A DNA stretch of 64,000 bases from Ignelater luminosus (taxonomy: Eukaryota; Arthropoda; Insecta; Coleoptera; Elateridae). Where the stretch lies: contig VTPC01089973.1 of the NCBI GenBank assembly GCA_011009095.1, positions 1 to 64,000 on the forward strand. Direction: 5' to 3'. Positions 49,101-60,284 of this stretch are shown here, piece after piece. Each line of letters starts with the position of its first letter. Positions within the stretch are counted from its first letter, which is position 1. The notes below the pieces were generated by a model. The model saw only the letters and a program-made list of their open reading frames with translations. It was not told where the DNA came from and did not search any database. A program made the translations under genes and the position numbers.

Positions 49101-51649
49101 CGGACATGATAACATCAATGGCGAACAAGAAGGTATCTCGACCTTGTATCTTATGATATTTAAATGCAACAGCAACGTGTGCGACCAGGAGTCCAACTTA
49201 AAAGACCACACAGGGTCGGACTATATACGCACACAAATCATCGATTGGAGGAAACCAAACCAGTTTATAGAACACATCGTAGTTTTGCCGCGTTTGTACT
49301 TTAAACATTAGTCAATAACTACGATACTTGGCGAAGGAAAAAAAATTGAAAAGACTTCTGTGAAAGTTTCCGTCTCGTTCCGACGATGATATCCATTTCG
49401 ATGAACTAAAGTGCCGTTACGGATTAATTATATTCTTATAGTAGCACGTTAAACATTTCATTCTGCGTTTATAACTATACTAATAAATTAACTCTTGTTG
49501 AAAATGAGAATGCTTACCCATTTTAATTTTATAATGCTTGTTAGAAAGAAAAGGAAAAAAAAAGAGTTAACGGTGTAACATTATGTAATATAGTTAATTA
49601 AACATATTCTCTTCTCAAAACGATTAGTTAAAGCTTCTTTTGGCATATTCTCTTTATTGTAATTCATTCATCTGTAAGTTATTTAAATCTTAAAAGACAG
49701 AAAAACTAACGTAACCTACTCGGGCTTATTTTGAAAGTGTGTTTCCTTGAAAATTGTTTAACTTGTTAATTTTGTAATCAGTATCGACTTTAGGACATCA
49801 GCTGTTATAAGTTAATTTGTAACACTGCTGCAAGTCAGATGATTTTTTTGAAAATGGCTTGATAGGTTTGGGATTATCTTTAAAAATCGATAAAGCGCGT
49901 TTGGAATTTTAAGACATTTTAGAAGAAAATATGAGAAAAATGCTAAAGTCGGAGAAACAAAGAAATATTAAGATATTAATAATAATATTAATGCTTGGAG
50001 TTGGGATCTGCCATATAACTATCTACATCCCACTATTAATTTACTTGAAAATTAATTTAATAAGACATTGAGATATTTACTTCAAAATAAACTTGAAATA
50101 AGTCTTGAAAGTCATCTGCTAAATTCATAATGATGATCAAAATTATTGATTTTCTAGATGCATTTGATTGTTGCTCATTAAAGTAACCAAGCGATCAAGA
50201 TGTTTTGGTTAGGTAATTCCAATTTCTGCTCAAATTCAAAGCAATGGTTGCCAATTACAATTTCTTTTCATCAATACAATGTTTTTAAATCAATTTTAAA
50301 ATCAAATTTGCCATTCTAAACAATGATATGCGATACTGGCCATTGATTGACACAAATCTATCTTCACAAAAAAAAATAATTAAAAATTGTTAAGAATAGC
50401 AATATATTTTAAGTAATAGCCACTTTGAATAAGTAGATACGTCTCGAACGGTTTCTGAAAGATTATTGAAATTTGTTCAAATCTTGATTTTACTCCAAAC
50501 AGCTGAGAATTACAAAAACTGATATTTTGAGTAGCTATATATTGACTATTTGTTGGTTTTAAGGTTTCTTCTACTCCTTATTTTGCTTATCTATAAAATA
50601 ATGCATTTCAATTAAAGAAAAACAAATTTTGAACTGAAATAATCATAATTTCGGCATCTTTAGTTACTATCAAACTGCACGTTCCTTAGACGACTCTTAG
50701 GCAGATGCTACACAAATATTCTGAATTTAGATACATTAATTTCAAGTGCAGAAAAACAAAATTTTGGTAATGGATTTTTATCAATCTTATGACAGTAAAC
50801 CTAGTTGTGTTTTGGAGCACCCAAAGTTATTGTAATTATAAACGAGTTAATTGTTTCAACCTTTTCTTAGGCAAAAAAGCCCCATTATTTTTTTTAAATG
50901 ATGTATCTCGAGATTTTGTAGAGGCTAGGATACAAGTTTTCCCATAGACAAAATAACTTTATTGCTTGGTTTAAAATTGTCAGAAAAGAAATTTTTAGTG
51001 TTTTACCCATTTTCATTGCCTTAATCTTTAGAGTCCTTTACGTTTTCTTGATCATAACTGTCTATCATTCCCTTTTAACTACTATATGTTAAATATAAAC
51101 TGTATCTGTTTGTGTCTTCTTACATCTTCATTATTTTTTATTTTTTAAATTTAATGCCCAATAACATAGTGACAATCAATATTATTTCATAGATGCTTAC
51201 CTCAAAAATGCGAAAACTTAATGACTAGTGCTATTTACATTTCTTAGATATCCCCTACAATCAAAATAATTTTGTTGTAATAAATTAGATGTTGCTATTA
51301 CTTTTTGTTTTCATGCCAAAATATGACACCCTTTTTCGGGTAGTGATGGAGTGATACCTATACGTTTCAACCTTACAGAGAAATTAGTTTCTAGGCATAT
51401 ATTATTACTTTAATTTGTGCATTATCCTACCTCGAATTCTTGTTTTTGCATTTTAAGCCGAAGGAACACATGCACTACCTAAAAACATGCGCCGAGTAAT
51501 AACTGATAAATGATAATATAAAACTTTAGAATTGCATCACGCTTTAATTTCTGCAAAGGATGGCTGATTAGGACTTCAAATTGTCTGTTGAAACCTAGAA
51601 TGTGATGAGAAAATGTCCGCTGAGTTATGCCCATAATTATAGTCCGCAC

Positions 51650-51750
51650 TTGAACCAAGCTCGAGCTCGAGCATGCTCTAATATTTCATAGTTGCAACTT
51701 ATTCAAAAATACGATCTCGTCCTTACTTGACGCGTGCTCACACTCAAGGT
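51650..51750 (+). repeat. Dispersed repeat, copy B
   Basis: It contains TTGAACCAAGCTCGAGCTCG, TTTCATAGTTGC, ATACGATCTCGTCC, GTGCTCACACTCAA. It matches copy A at 24153-24255. The GAGCTCGAGC core is itself palindromic. Confidence 0.4.
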
Positions 51751-51817
51751 AAAGAAAATGAGGATGATTTGAGTTGAGGTTATGAACTGAGCATTTGCAC
51801 ATAGACTCACTCATGTA

Positions 51818-52027
51818 CAGCTTTTTGCATAAATAATGTTGCAAATCATTTCTATAATGAAACAATTAACTAAATATACAAAATCTGATTTCATATTAAT
51901 TATACAAAGTCGTCTTATGGGCTCTTAGAGAACAAATTTTATGTAATTAATGTTAAATTAGATTTCGTGTATTTGATCAATTCATTCTTTAAGAGAATGC
52001 ATTGCGACATTATTTATGCAAAAGCTG
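51818..52027. mobile_element. Tc1/mariner-type MITE, copy 2 (intact ends)
   Basis: TA at 51816-51817 and at 52028-52029 flank the element. The left end is CAGCTTTTTGCATAAATAAT followed by GTTGCAA. The right end on the minus strand is CAGCTTTTGCATAAATAATG followed by TCGCAA, so the inverted repeats span about 26-27 bp with a one-base gap and one substitution. At 210 bp it has no coding capacity. The shared termini with 31498-31649 define a family. The LINE at 52031 begins at once after the right TA. Confidence 0.85.
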
Positions 52028-52030
52028 TAC

Positions 52031-52936
52031 ATAGTACTGACTATAAATTTAAGGTTAAACACAGAAAAATGTAAAATCATGAGTTTTTCTAAGAAAAAAA
52101 AACAAGAATTACATATAATTATAGAAAATGCTGAACAAGTAAATGATATTAAAGATTTGGGAGTTACCTACACTGATACAGTAACGCATAAAATCCACAT
52201 TGAAAATTGCGCGAGAGAAGATTATAAGACATTAGGATGGGTATTATGGAATAGTAAATATTTTGACGTAAAGACGCTATTACTTTATAATACGTACGTT
52301 CGTTCTAAACTAGAGTATGCGAGTCATTTGGAATTCACGTATGTTTAACGCTTTAGACGTCATTGAAAAGGTTCAAAAGCGATTTCTAGGGTCCTTATAC
52401 TTTAAAAGGTACAAAGTCTTTCCTAATATTAGCAATCATATTTCTTATAATGATCAGCTGAAGACATTTGATATGAAAAAACTTAGTACACGCTGGAGTT
52501 TGATGTCACTTTCTACTATATATAAAATTTTAAATAATTATTTGGACTGTCCAATAGTACTTAGTAAAATAAATTTGTATGTTCCTAATTTGAGATTAAG
52601 AAGACCTAATCGCTTTTTCAAAGATTCAAGTTTTTTCTCGCCTCTCGATTTAGCTCTGGATGATGTAAATACTTTAATACAAAGATTTGATCTTGGTTTA
52701 CATTGTTATAAGTTGGAAACACTTTTACGATTTTGTGAGTAGTGTTTTTAAAAAAATTTCTAACTTAATATTCTAGTTTATGTTGTTTGTTGTTTGTATA
52801 CTATCATATTTATGTGTTGTTATATTTAGATATGCATGTTTTATATCTTTATACCTTTATCACTGTTTTTTTTATAATTTCTTATGTAAATGGACAGTTG
52901 GTCCGTATAGGAAATGTATGTTTAAATAAATAAATA
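52031..52936 (+). mobile_element. CR1/Jockey-like LINE, C-terminal third plus 3' tail
   Basis: A first frame reads NLRLNTEKCKIMSFSKKKK, DIKDLGVTYTDTVTHKIHIE and YVRSKLEYAS. After a one-step frameshift near 52325 a second frame carries IWNSRMFNALDVIEKVQKRF and continues for about 130 codons to a stop at 52742. The LNTEKCKIMSF, DLGVT and LEYAS-W...IEKVQKRFL blocks are the thumb/C-terminal region of LINE reverse transcriptase. About 190 bp of untranslated sequence ends in TAAATAAATAAATAC (about 52922-52936), a typical short-repeat tail. The copy is 5' truncated at the MITE boundary and comparatively well preserved. Confidence 0.88.
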
Positions 52937-53660
52937 CGACTACAAGCGACTGAGGGTTAACCATAGTATTGGGAAGCGTATTTTATACATTATCTTTAGT
53001 TTCTTCGATATGTCATTTAATTGAATTCTGAAAATGCAAGCGACATTAGAGGGTGTCAATTCTGAAAACTAAACTAACGAGCATAATTCTCAACGTAACT
53101 AATAAGTTTGGCGAGCTATATGTGACCTCTTATTGTTCTGATAAAGTAATATTCGTCATAAATGACCAACAGATATGGTTCTTTTTGGTAGATAATCTAA
53201 TAAGATAATTCCGTCAAAATTCCAACGTACAGTAATCACTACTTTACCCAGTTTTTGTCTGCTGGTTGAAATATGGGTTCCACGTTGTATCGGTTGTTAG
53301 CTAGCAGCTCTTGCAACTGACTGCTCTGGTTCCAACACTCTTAAGATTACATAAATCTACCCCGTAGCAACGTTTCTATTGTTATTTATGTCACAAATAC
53401 ATTAGTCTACCTTAAAAGATTTTCGTATAAACATTAAATAGATGGTAACAAATAAAGAACACCTAGTGAACACATTCGTTACCATAAACACCATGTGCAG
53501 ACATTTTCTATCTACTTATTAGCCTCTTGAAGTTTATTTAATAGAATGTAAAATTTTGCAAACACGAACAGTTTTTAAATTACGGAACATTTTTGATCAT
53601 AATTAAAATAAAGATTATAAACAACTTTTACGGAAGACCTAAATTAATAACACACAATGA
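52937..53660. other. Noncoding stretch, presumed intron
   Basis: Nothing recognised. Confidence 0.4.
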
Positions 53661-53667
53661 CGTGGTT

Positions 53668-53685
53668 TCTCCACGTTGGGCACCA
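53668..53685 (-). other. Possible LTR-retroelement primer-binding site
   Basis: The minus strand reads TGGTGCCCAACGTGGAGA, which agrees at 15 of 18 positions with the tRNA-Lys-type primer-binding sequence TGGCGCCCAACGTGGGGC used by many gypsy-like elements. If real, an LTR would lie at higher coordinates. I see no paired LTR and no gag or pol sequence, so this would be a scrap of an insect retroelement or chance. Confidence 0.25.
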
Positions 53686-53799
53686 AAATTTCAATGTGAT
53701 GGATATAAAAAAAGAATACATTGTTTTTGTTTTTTAGGGCATGGTTTTAGTTATCTTCTTGTTATTTGTTTTGCTTTTGCTGTGTTCTATTATTTCATT

Positions 53800-53910
53800 G
53801 TCCTCTTGCATTATTGTTATCTCTAGTATTAGTGTTGTTGTTATTTCTGTTATATTCCCTTCTATTGTTATTGTAGTTATTTTAGTTATCTCTGTTGTTG
53901 TTAGGTTTAT
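53800..53910. repeat. Low-complexity GTTATT-rich tract
   Basis: Irregular repeats of TTGTTATT and TCTGTTGTT. The plus-strand frames over it (53593-53826 and 53741-53998) encode Val/Ile/Ser-rich text, produced by the repeat and not by a gene. Confidence 0.65.
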
Positions 53911-56900
53911 TTTCGTCTACCTGAAAATGTTGATATATTCTGGTTTCCCAGCCTTTACACCACCTACGATGTCAACAAATTCGGGGATAATTATGTAGAA
54001 GCTCGTTAAAGCATCTAGAATTATCTTTGTACCTCTTTATTCATTTGATTATCCAATTATTGAAACATTGAAAGGAATAAACATTTAGATCTAATGCTAC
54101 AACCTTTTAAATAATGTATTTTCAAATGTACAAAAAATTTAAAATTTATTAGTTGCAAGTACGAGTAGCAGGTAATTTCGAATTTTCGTTTAAAAACACC
54201 TCTTTTAAAAGATCTTTGATATAAAACCAAGACGTATAACTAAATGGATTTTGACATGCAGCAGAATCAAATGAGCTTGTTTAAACAACTGGTCGAGAGC
54301 AAGAATGATCAAGACCATCCGAAATTATTTATGATTACAAACGTTTCGTTAACTTCCTTATCTTCTTGCATGCATTTAAGTCAGTCATGAAACTAACAAT
54401 AGAACTCTGGATAAACATGCATTTTATTAAAAATTATAGGTTTTTTTAGGATCTAATTTATAATTTAATGAAACACTTGTAAGAAGTTCGCTAATGTTCT
54501 GCAGAGCACAAGATGAGAGCCACTGCATCAAAGTATTACTGTTGCTATAAACTGAGACAGCTAAACTAAATTTCCAATTGTACTGCAATATTGCAGGAAG
54601 TAATTGACTTGTACCCAAACTGAACTGCAAAAAGCAAAATCTTTTAAGGTACTTTTCCTCTGGAGATCAGCAAAGTAAGAATAGCAATTAAATTAGAGAA
54701 CTGAGCACAGAGACACCAAGAAGATAAGAAATGATTTTCCTAAACTAAATATTTTCAAATTAAAAAGTAAATAAACCATTTACTGAAGAGGATGAAATCG
54801 GTTGATAGCCAAATGCATTATACAGCCCCAAGTTTTATTTTTACCGTGCACGTCTATCCAGAGTCTTAAATCATTTGAATCGTGCTACTCAATATCTGCT
54901 ATCAGTAGCTGTGTCAATTCTAATTAATACATAGTCTTTTCTGCGATAAAAAAATTAAGAAACTCGAAACGTAGGAAGCTACTTTTGAAAACTGCACCCA
55001 GTAGCTAATTCCTTACCAGGAGAATATTCAACAGCTGCCCTTTTGATTAATTTAGCTGTTTGTGTTCAGTGCTCCTGATCTCAAAGGAAAGTGCTGCTGC
55101 CTTACCTGAAACAAAATAAACATTGTTATAATTTCATTTGTTTAATCTACAAAGTGAAGTCATTGCTAACTTCAAACTATTGCGTCTGTGAAGCCATTCA
55201 CAACCAACAGTGCTGCTGGTATAGTGTCTGCTAGATTGATGGTAGTATAGTGATCAAGCATTGCACAATGCGAGCTGCATTTATTTTCAATAAATTTTAA
55301 CTGGGGATATTAATTATGAACAATTGGGGTTCGCAGTATTAATATAGTGCAACTTACTCCAATGACAATGTTAATCAATAGCGCCAATTATGGCAACAAT
55401 GCTGATTCTCAATGGTACTTTACACCTCCATCTCGTAATTAGCTTTCTGGTTTTAATTATCAACTAAAATCCATTAACCTGGAAAGTAACCGTTTATTTT
55501 ATTTCATTTTGAAAATTAATCTTTTTACAGGAAGTGTTTATAATTTTGTTTTGTTTATATGCGTCGAAATTCTGTATTTTTATCCAACAAATTTCGCTTT
55601 ATGAACAATAAAGTTTTTGGAGTTGATAATGTCCACAATAAAAAAATTAGAAGCTCTAGTCGAGACATCAGACATCCTTAATTAAATGTTTACGATGGTG
55701 CAGAATATATTTGAAAAAATTAAATCCAAAAATAGCTTATAAAAGGCCGAATACCGCAATATCAAGAGTAAACAACTATTGAAGGATCATCTAACCTTAA
55801 TCAAGTCCGAATGATATATAAAAACAGTGCAAAAAATAATGAAAATTACAATTATTACAAATAAATTGTTATACTGAAGTAAACGAGTTATTGCTTTGAA
55901 GTTAACATATACTGTAAAAAAGCAAAATAAAATACACAAATTAATTTTTATCCGAAGAAACAAAAATGTCGTATTCGCAGACAAGCACTAAAATTCAAGT
56001 TTGTTTTTTTTCTCGCTCCGTCTTCTTATAAAAGACATCAAGTAAAAAAAAGGCCTCTTAAAATCATTTTGATTAACAAATAGTACATATTTACAATGCA
56101 AAGGAGTAAAACCAGTAGCACATAAACCAGATGTCTGAACTAGATATACTGAAGAAAATAAAATCAGTTTTATCTTTACGAGTTTTCGTCGAAAATGAGG
56201 TCCCTGGCTCTCCTCACCAATATACTTTATATACAAATTCTACTGCTTTTATAGTTCAACTTTAACTTGTGTGTGTGTTTTATCAACACTTAACAATAAT
56301 TTTTAAATAGTTTCAGTTTTAGATTATATCTAATAGTTATTCGGAAAACGCTACTGAAAAGAAATTCCTGAAGACGCTTTTTTCTAACAGTTGCGTCTAT
56401 AAAAGTTATAAATAAATCTAAAAATGGAATTAATTAAAACTTTAATAATATATGAATGTATCTAATTATGAATAAAAATATTTATCTAGGCTAATTCTAT
56501 CTATAAAGATCTATCATTACTGACAGAACAATACTTGCATTTTAACCCATTTTAAGATGAAAATAAATTTTATACTTGTACCAGTAGAGGCTTTTAGTCC
56601 TACATTATATAATAAATTGAGTTAAATTTACATTAACTTTACAGAAAATTAATCTAACATCTGTGCTAATTTATTTCCCAGTCTCTGTTAAGTTTAATTT
56701 AGTATTTTTGCTCTTAGTTCTTCATAATTTATGGTCTTCTAATAATTTATTTACGCAATAGCCTTTTAATAATCTTTAAGGTGTTTGACTTTTCAGTTTC
56801 TATTTATTATTTATTAGCACTTCTTTTGAAAAACCTTCCTTGATTAAGTTTATTTCTACTAAGCTTTTTGATAGTTTTCTTTGATAGGATTTTATACAGT

Positions 56901-57100
56901 ATTAAAAGAATATCCAGTTACTATTTTTCTTGGGTACTAATCCGTTTAAATAAGTATAGTAGTAGTTTACAATCTGTACTTGCACCATTCATAAAAATAA
57001 GATTGGAACTGGATCATTGAAGCTTAACTATACTTTATTTAATTTTTTTTGTTTTACATTTACGAGCTGCGACTCAAACTGATAGGATTTTAGAAAGTAA
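53911..57100. other. Noncoding stretch, presumed intron
   Basis: No exon or element is supported. The 54.2-55.2 kb part has the even composition of old repeat debris. Confidence 0.35.
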
Positions 57101-57119
57101 GATGTCTTCATTGTAAATG

Positions 57120-58640
57120 CGCCCTCTTGATACCATTCAATTCACTCTAGCATATGGTAGCTACGTCTGCGCATCTGCTGATAGAAATGCTTGGTCTCTT
57201 CATTTCACTTGTTTCTACTGATTCTTTCTCTTGCGAACATCGAGAAACTCTCGGATGACTTACATCCTGTCATCTTAGAAGAATATCTAAATACTAAACA
57301 CCCTTCATGGAACATCCGCTTTACTAATCAAAACAGCTGAATTTTACTACAATACACAGTGAACCTACCTACTAGAGAGATGAACGTCCTGATGTCTTTA
57401 ACATGGTTATTCTCAGAGAGGTTTCATTGCCTTACCATTTCTGACCACTACCCTATTACCTTTTTCCAGTGGAATAATGACGATGAATATGATCATCTTT
57501 AATAACACTTCCTTTCATTACATCCGTAGAAAAATTGGAAGCTGTTGTCGGCGTTTTGGCCACCAGCAACCACAATTCTGACGTTTAGCCATTTTCTGAC
57601 TTCAAAAACTTCCTTCCATTATCTATCAAAGACTTTATTGGAAGTCGCAATCAAACTCATCGACGCAACCACGAAATTCTTGACGTATTGATCGAAGCCT
57701 AACACCAAATTACTTACCGCAGTAATTCAAGCTACACAGCCAAGCTGAATTCCTTATTAATAGAAGACAACACGCTTTGGAAAATGTTTCGTATTTTATT
57801 TTGCAAGCCCGTTTCTCTACTTGCCATCTATCTACAACGAAATTGCAGCCCTAACTTTGACAATCACATCAACACCTGCACTCCTCTCATTGATCTTACT
57901 AGTTAAAAGAAGTACAATCAAATCCTGAAAACCTTGAGATGATAGAACAATAAATGCCGATTTAAGAGCTTTGCTCCGTAAAGCTAAAATAACTCTGGTG
58001 AACATCATTAATGCCATTATCCGACTTCGCCACTCCCCATCTCGATAAAACGTACAGATGTAATTATCATTTCAAAACCCGGCTAAGCATCACATTTCCA
58101 CAAAGCTATTGCCCGATCAGTCTCCGGTTTACTTTGGGAGAAATATTGAATACTGCATCACCATTCTTAACAAGGAGTATAAGCCCAGATGCTGTAAAAC
58201 GAAAATTTCATCCTATCTTTCACAACGCAGCTTCCGTATTAAGTTATTTCAAATTAGATGAGCATAGAAAGAGTTTCACAGATATCATTTCTTACTCCAG
58301 CTCTGTGTTTGATTATGACATGCCTATTCCTGAAGCTAATGTATTCTGATGACACAGTCTTATCTAGCATCACATCTGATGAACTCTACCACCGGTTTCT
58401 ACCTGGCAACTCAAAAGTCAATCCCGAAAAGGGTATAGTGATTTTGTTCACAAGTTGTTTTGTTCACAGAACGATATGTGCGTCCATACAGCTTACAACA
58501 ATTCTATTCTATGCTAAGAAACGGTCAAGTGTTTAACCAAAAACCAAAAACAGGTTCTTTACTGTACTACTACTATTATCAAAACCAAAATTTTGGCACC
58601 TATGACCCTGCTGAACATCATTTTCAAAAACAAGCTACTT
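57120..58640 (+). mobile_element. Heavily decayed Jockey-type LINE
   Basis: Plus-strand remnants in several frames follow the order of a Jockey pol protein. KHPSWNIRFTNQNS at 57296 (compare the endonuclease block with WN-R-TN-NG) is followed by SDHYPITF at 57440, the catalytic SDH motif of the apurinic-type endonuclease. SYCPISLRFTLGEILN lies at 58104 (compare YRPISLLPTLGKILE), then RVSQISFLTPALCL near 58270, in place of [21 protein letters not shown] lies at 58346 (compare FADDTVL). The polymerase fingers/palm region between the last two is largely deleted. Frames at 58011-58651 are pieces of this and do not form a gene. Confidence 0.75.
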
Positions 58641-58649
58641 TTATTGATT

Positions 58650-60099
58650 AATCTAATTCCACACAATCGCTCCTCATACTTACTCTTTTGTTTCGATGAA
58701 GGAAACCGATGATTCAATATCAAGATATCTATTTGAACAAAAAGTATAAAGTTCTAAGCACACCTAAATGTCTGATGCATGAAATACAAGAGGTATTAAG
58801 TAGTAGGTAAGAAATTTCAAGTGGAAGACTTCACGTAAAGTCAATAATGTCAAAAGCCAGTATTTGTTAACTTTCTATGGTTCAAACAATAAACAATCTC
58901 CTGGGGCTTGAGTTAAGTTTAAGATTTAGAAATCATATTAGAAATGAGATTTGATTTTGAGCGATTGCTCTTCTTCTTTAAATGTCATATCTATTGCAGG
59001 ACGTTGGCAATTTTTTCCTACACTGATAACATGAACGCAAGGACATTCGGAGATTAGCTTTGAATCGAAATCGTTCTCATATAAAAGAATTTTATGAACA
59101 CACCTACTTTTAGAGATTATCTTAAAAAGAATAAAAACGACAAGAAGCCTATCAAAAGTATTGAAGCCACTGCATGAGATTACACATAGTAGGTAATCTG
59201 TAAATGATTTAAACTAAAACCATTTCGGATGTATGCTGTCAAGGTGAAAGCTTCATGAGATGGTTAACTAAAATTATGGGAACACTAGCAAAATAATCTT
59301 AGATAAGCCCTTAGGCTTGTAACTGAAAGAGAGTCTTCTCTTCTGCTTGCCATCTTTTGAGATACTTTTTTAAAATCTTTGTAATGTTGTTCATGTCAAT
59401 CTTCGATGATATTATATTTTTAGGTAAAACTATTTGGATAAATATTTGACCAATTGTAAGGGCAACAACAGTATCATTCCTAACTACTTCAGAGTTGCTT
59501 TTGGAAGATTTCTGAAGAGCAAAAGTGAGGATTGCACAACGGCATGAAATTTCTTAAAAAGGGAAGGGTCAACCATTTTGCGTTTTTGTATATCAAAGCT
59601 GAAATTAGATATTTTAGACATTCGTGCACAACATGTTTCCATTTCCGATTCATATTTATTTTTTTCTTTATCATATTTTTTAACATCTATTTTGTTAACA
59701 GCCTCTCAAGATTTCTCTTTGGCATTCAACTGTTTCAACGATCCAAATTTATCCCATTCGTCGTTTAAGGGCTTTATTTATATACTGTAAACTAGCATAA
59801 ATCTAAATAAAATATGGTAACAAGAACGATGAAATTAAAATTGAAATTTTGATATTTTAGAGAATTGAAACTTTTTTATATTGATTCCAAAAATAGTTTT
59901 ATTTGCTCATGTTAGAAGTTTTAGTTTCTTTGTATAATTTGATGTGTGTAGATTTTAATTTACTGCCAAGCCTGTGAAATCTATTGTGTTCGATTCAATG
60001 TCTAATTTGCTTATTCACTATAACATTGAGCATTTGAATTACAATTATTATTTCCACTTGTTTGGCTTGTTTTTACTATAGTAGTATTTACAGGTGTTA
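58650..60099. other. Noncoding stretch, intron immediately upstream of the omb exon
   Basis: No coding feature is seen. Overlapping chance frames occur on both strands at 59489-59790. Confidence 0.5.
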
Positions 60100-60137
60100 A
60101 ACTTACAAAAGATCTCTATTTCTCATTTTTGTTTCAG
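60100..60137 (+). promoter_or_regulatory. 3' splice site of the omb exon
   Basis: A run rich in T and C (TTTCTCATTTTTGTTTCAG) ends with the AG at 60136-60137, directly before the first codon of the T-box exon. It marks the end of an intron that extends at least to the left edge of the window unless an upstream exon has been missed. The matching 5' splice site after the exon is GTAAGT at 60285-60290, close to the consensus. Confidence 0.85.
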
Positions 60138-60284
60138 ACGATATTAAATTCAATGCATAAGTACCAACCGAGGTTTCATCTAGTGAGAGCGAACGATATC
60201 CTGAAACTTCCATATTCGACATTTAGGACGTACGTTTTCAAAGAAACTGAATTTATAGCCGTAACTGCATATCAGAACGAAAAA
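60138..60284 (+). CDS. omb: Internal exon of the T-box transcription factor optomotor-blind (bifid; Tbx2/Tbx3 group)
   Basis: The exon translates without a stop to 49 residues, beginning [16 protein letters not shown] and ending VTAYQNEK. This is the part of the T-box DNA-binding domain that includes the hallmark [21 protein letters not shown] and FIAVTAYQN blocks. Across the T-box family this segment forms DNA-contacting and core beta strands. The wording, including FKETEFIAV, fits the Tbx2/Tbx3/omb subfamily and especially its insect members, rather than Brachyury, Dorsocross or midline. The exon follows a pyrimidine-rich tract ending TTTGTTTCAG at 60137 and is followed by GTAAGT at 60285. 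Both junctions are phase 0. In flies, Omb is a nuclear Dpp-pathway target that patterns wing, abdomen and optic lobe; that role is family knowledge. The rest of the T-box must lie on other exons, which I do not see in this window. At 49 codons the exon is easy to miss in a length-filtered ORF search. Confidence 0.95.

Larger units (their letters stand above)
42270..51640. other. Noncoding stretch, presumed intron
   Basis: No exon or clear transposon is seen. GC-richer islands occur at 43440-43700, 44290-44530 (with TCACACC at 44397), 48490-48660 and 49080-49310. They are the parts most likely to be conserved regulatory DNA. A hairpin cluster near 46.1 kb is listed separately. A short plus-strand frame at about 46538-46660 (MAFLCRRTLVLYCRYD) is unassigned. 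Confidence 0.35.

Noticed and set aside
50430..50640. Third unit of the 25.7-kb tandem repeat
   Set aside because: Only a few short phrases (TTTCTGAAAGA, TTTTGAGTWGCTATA) match. Alignment by eye fails between them.
53593..53998. Hydrophobic open frames suggesting a membrane protein
   Set aside because: The hydrophobic text comes from a GTTATT-type low-complexity tract.
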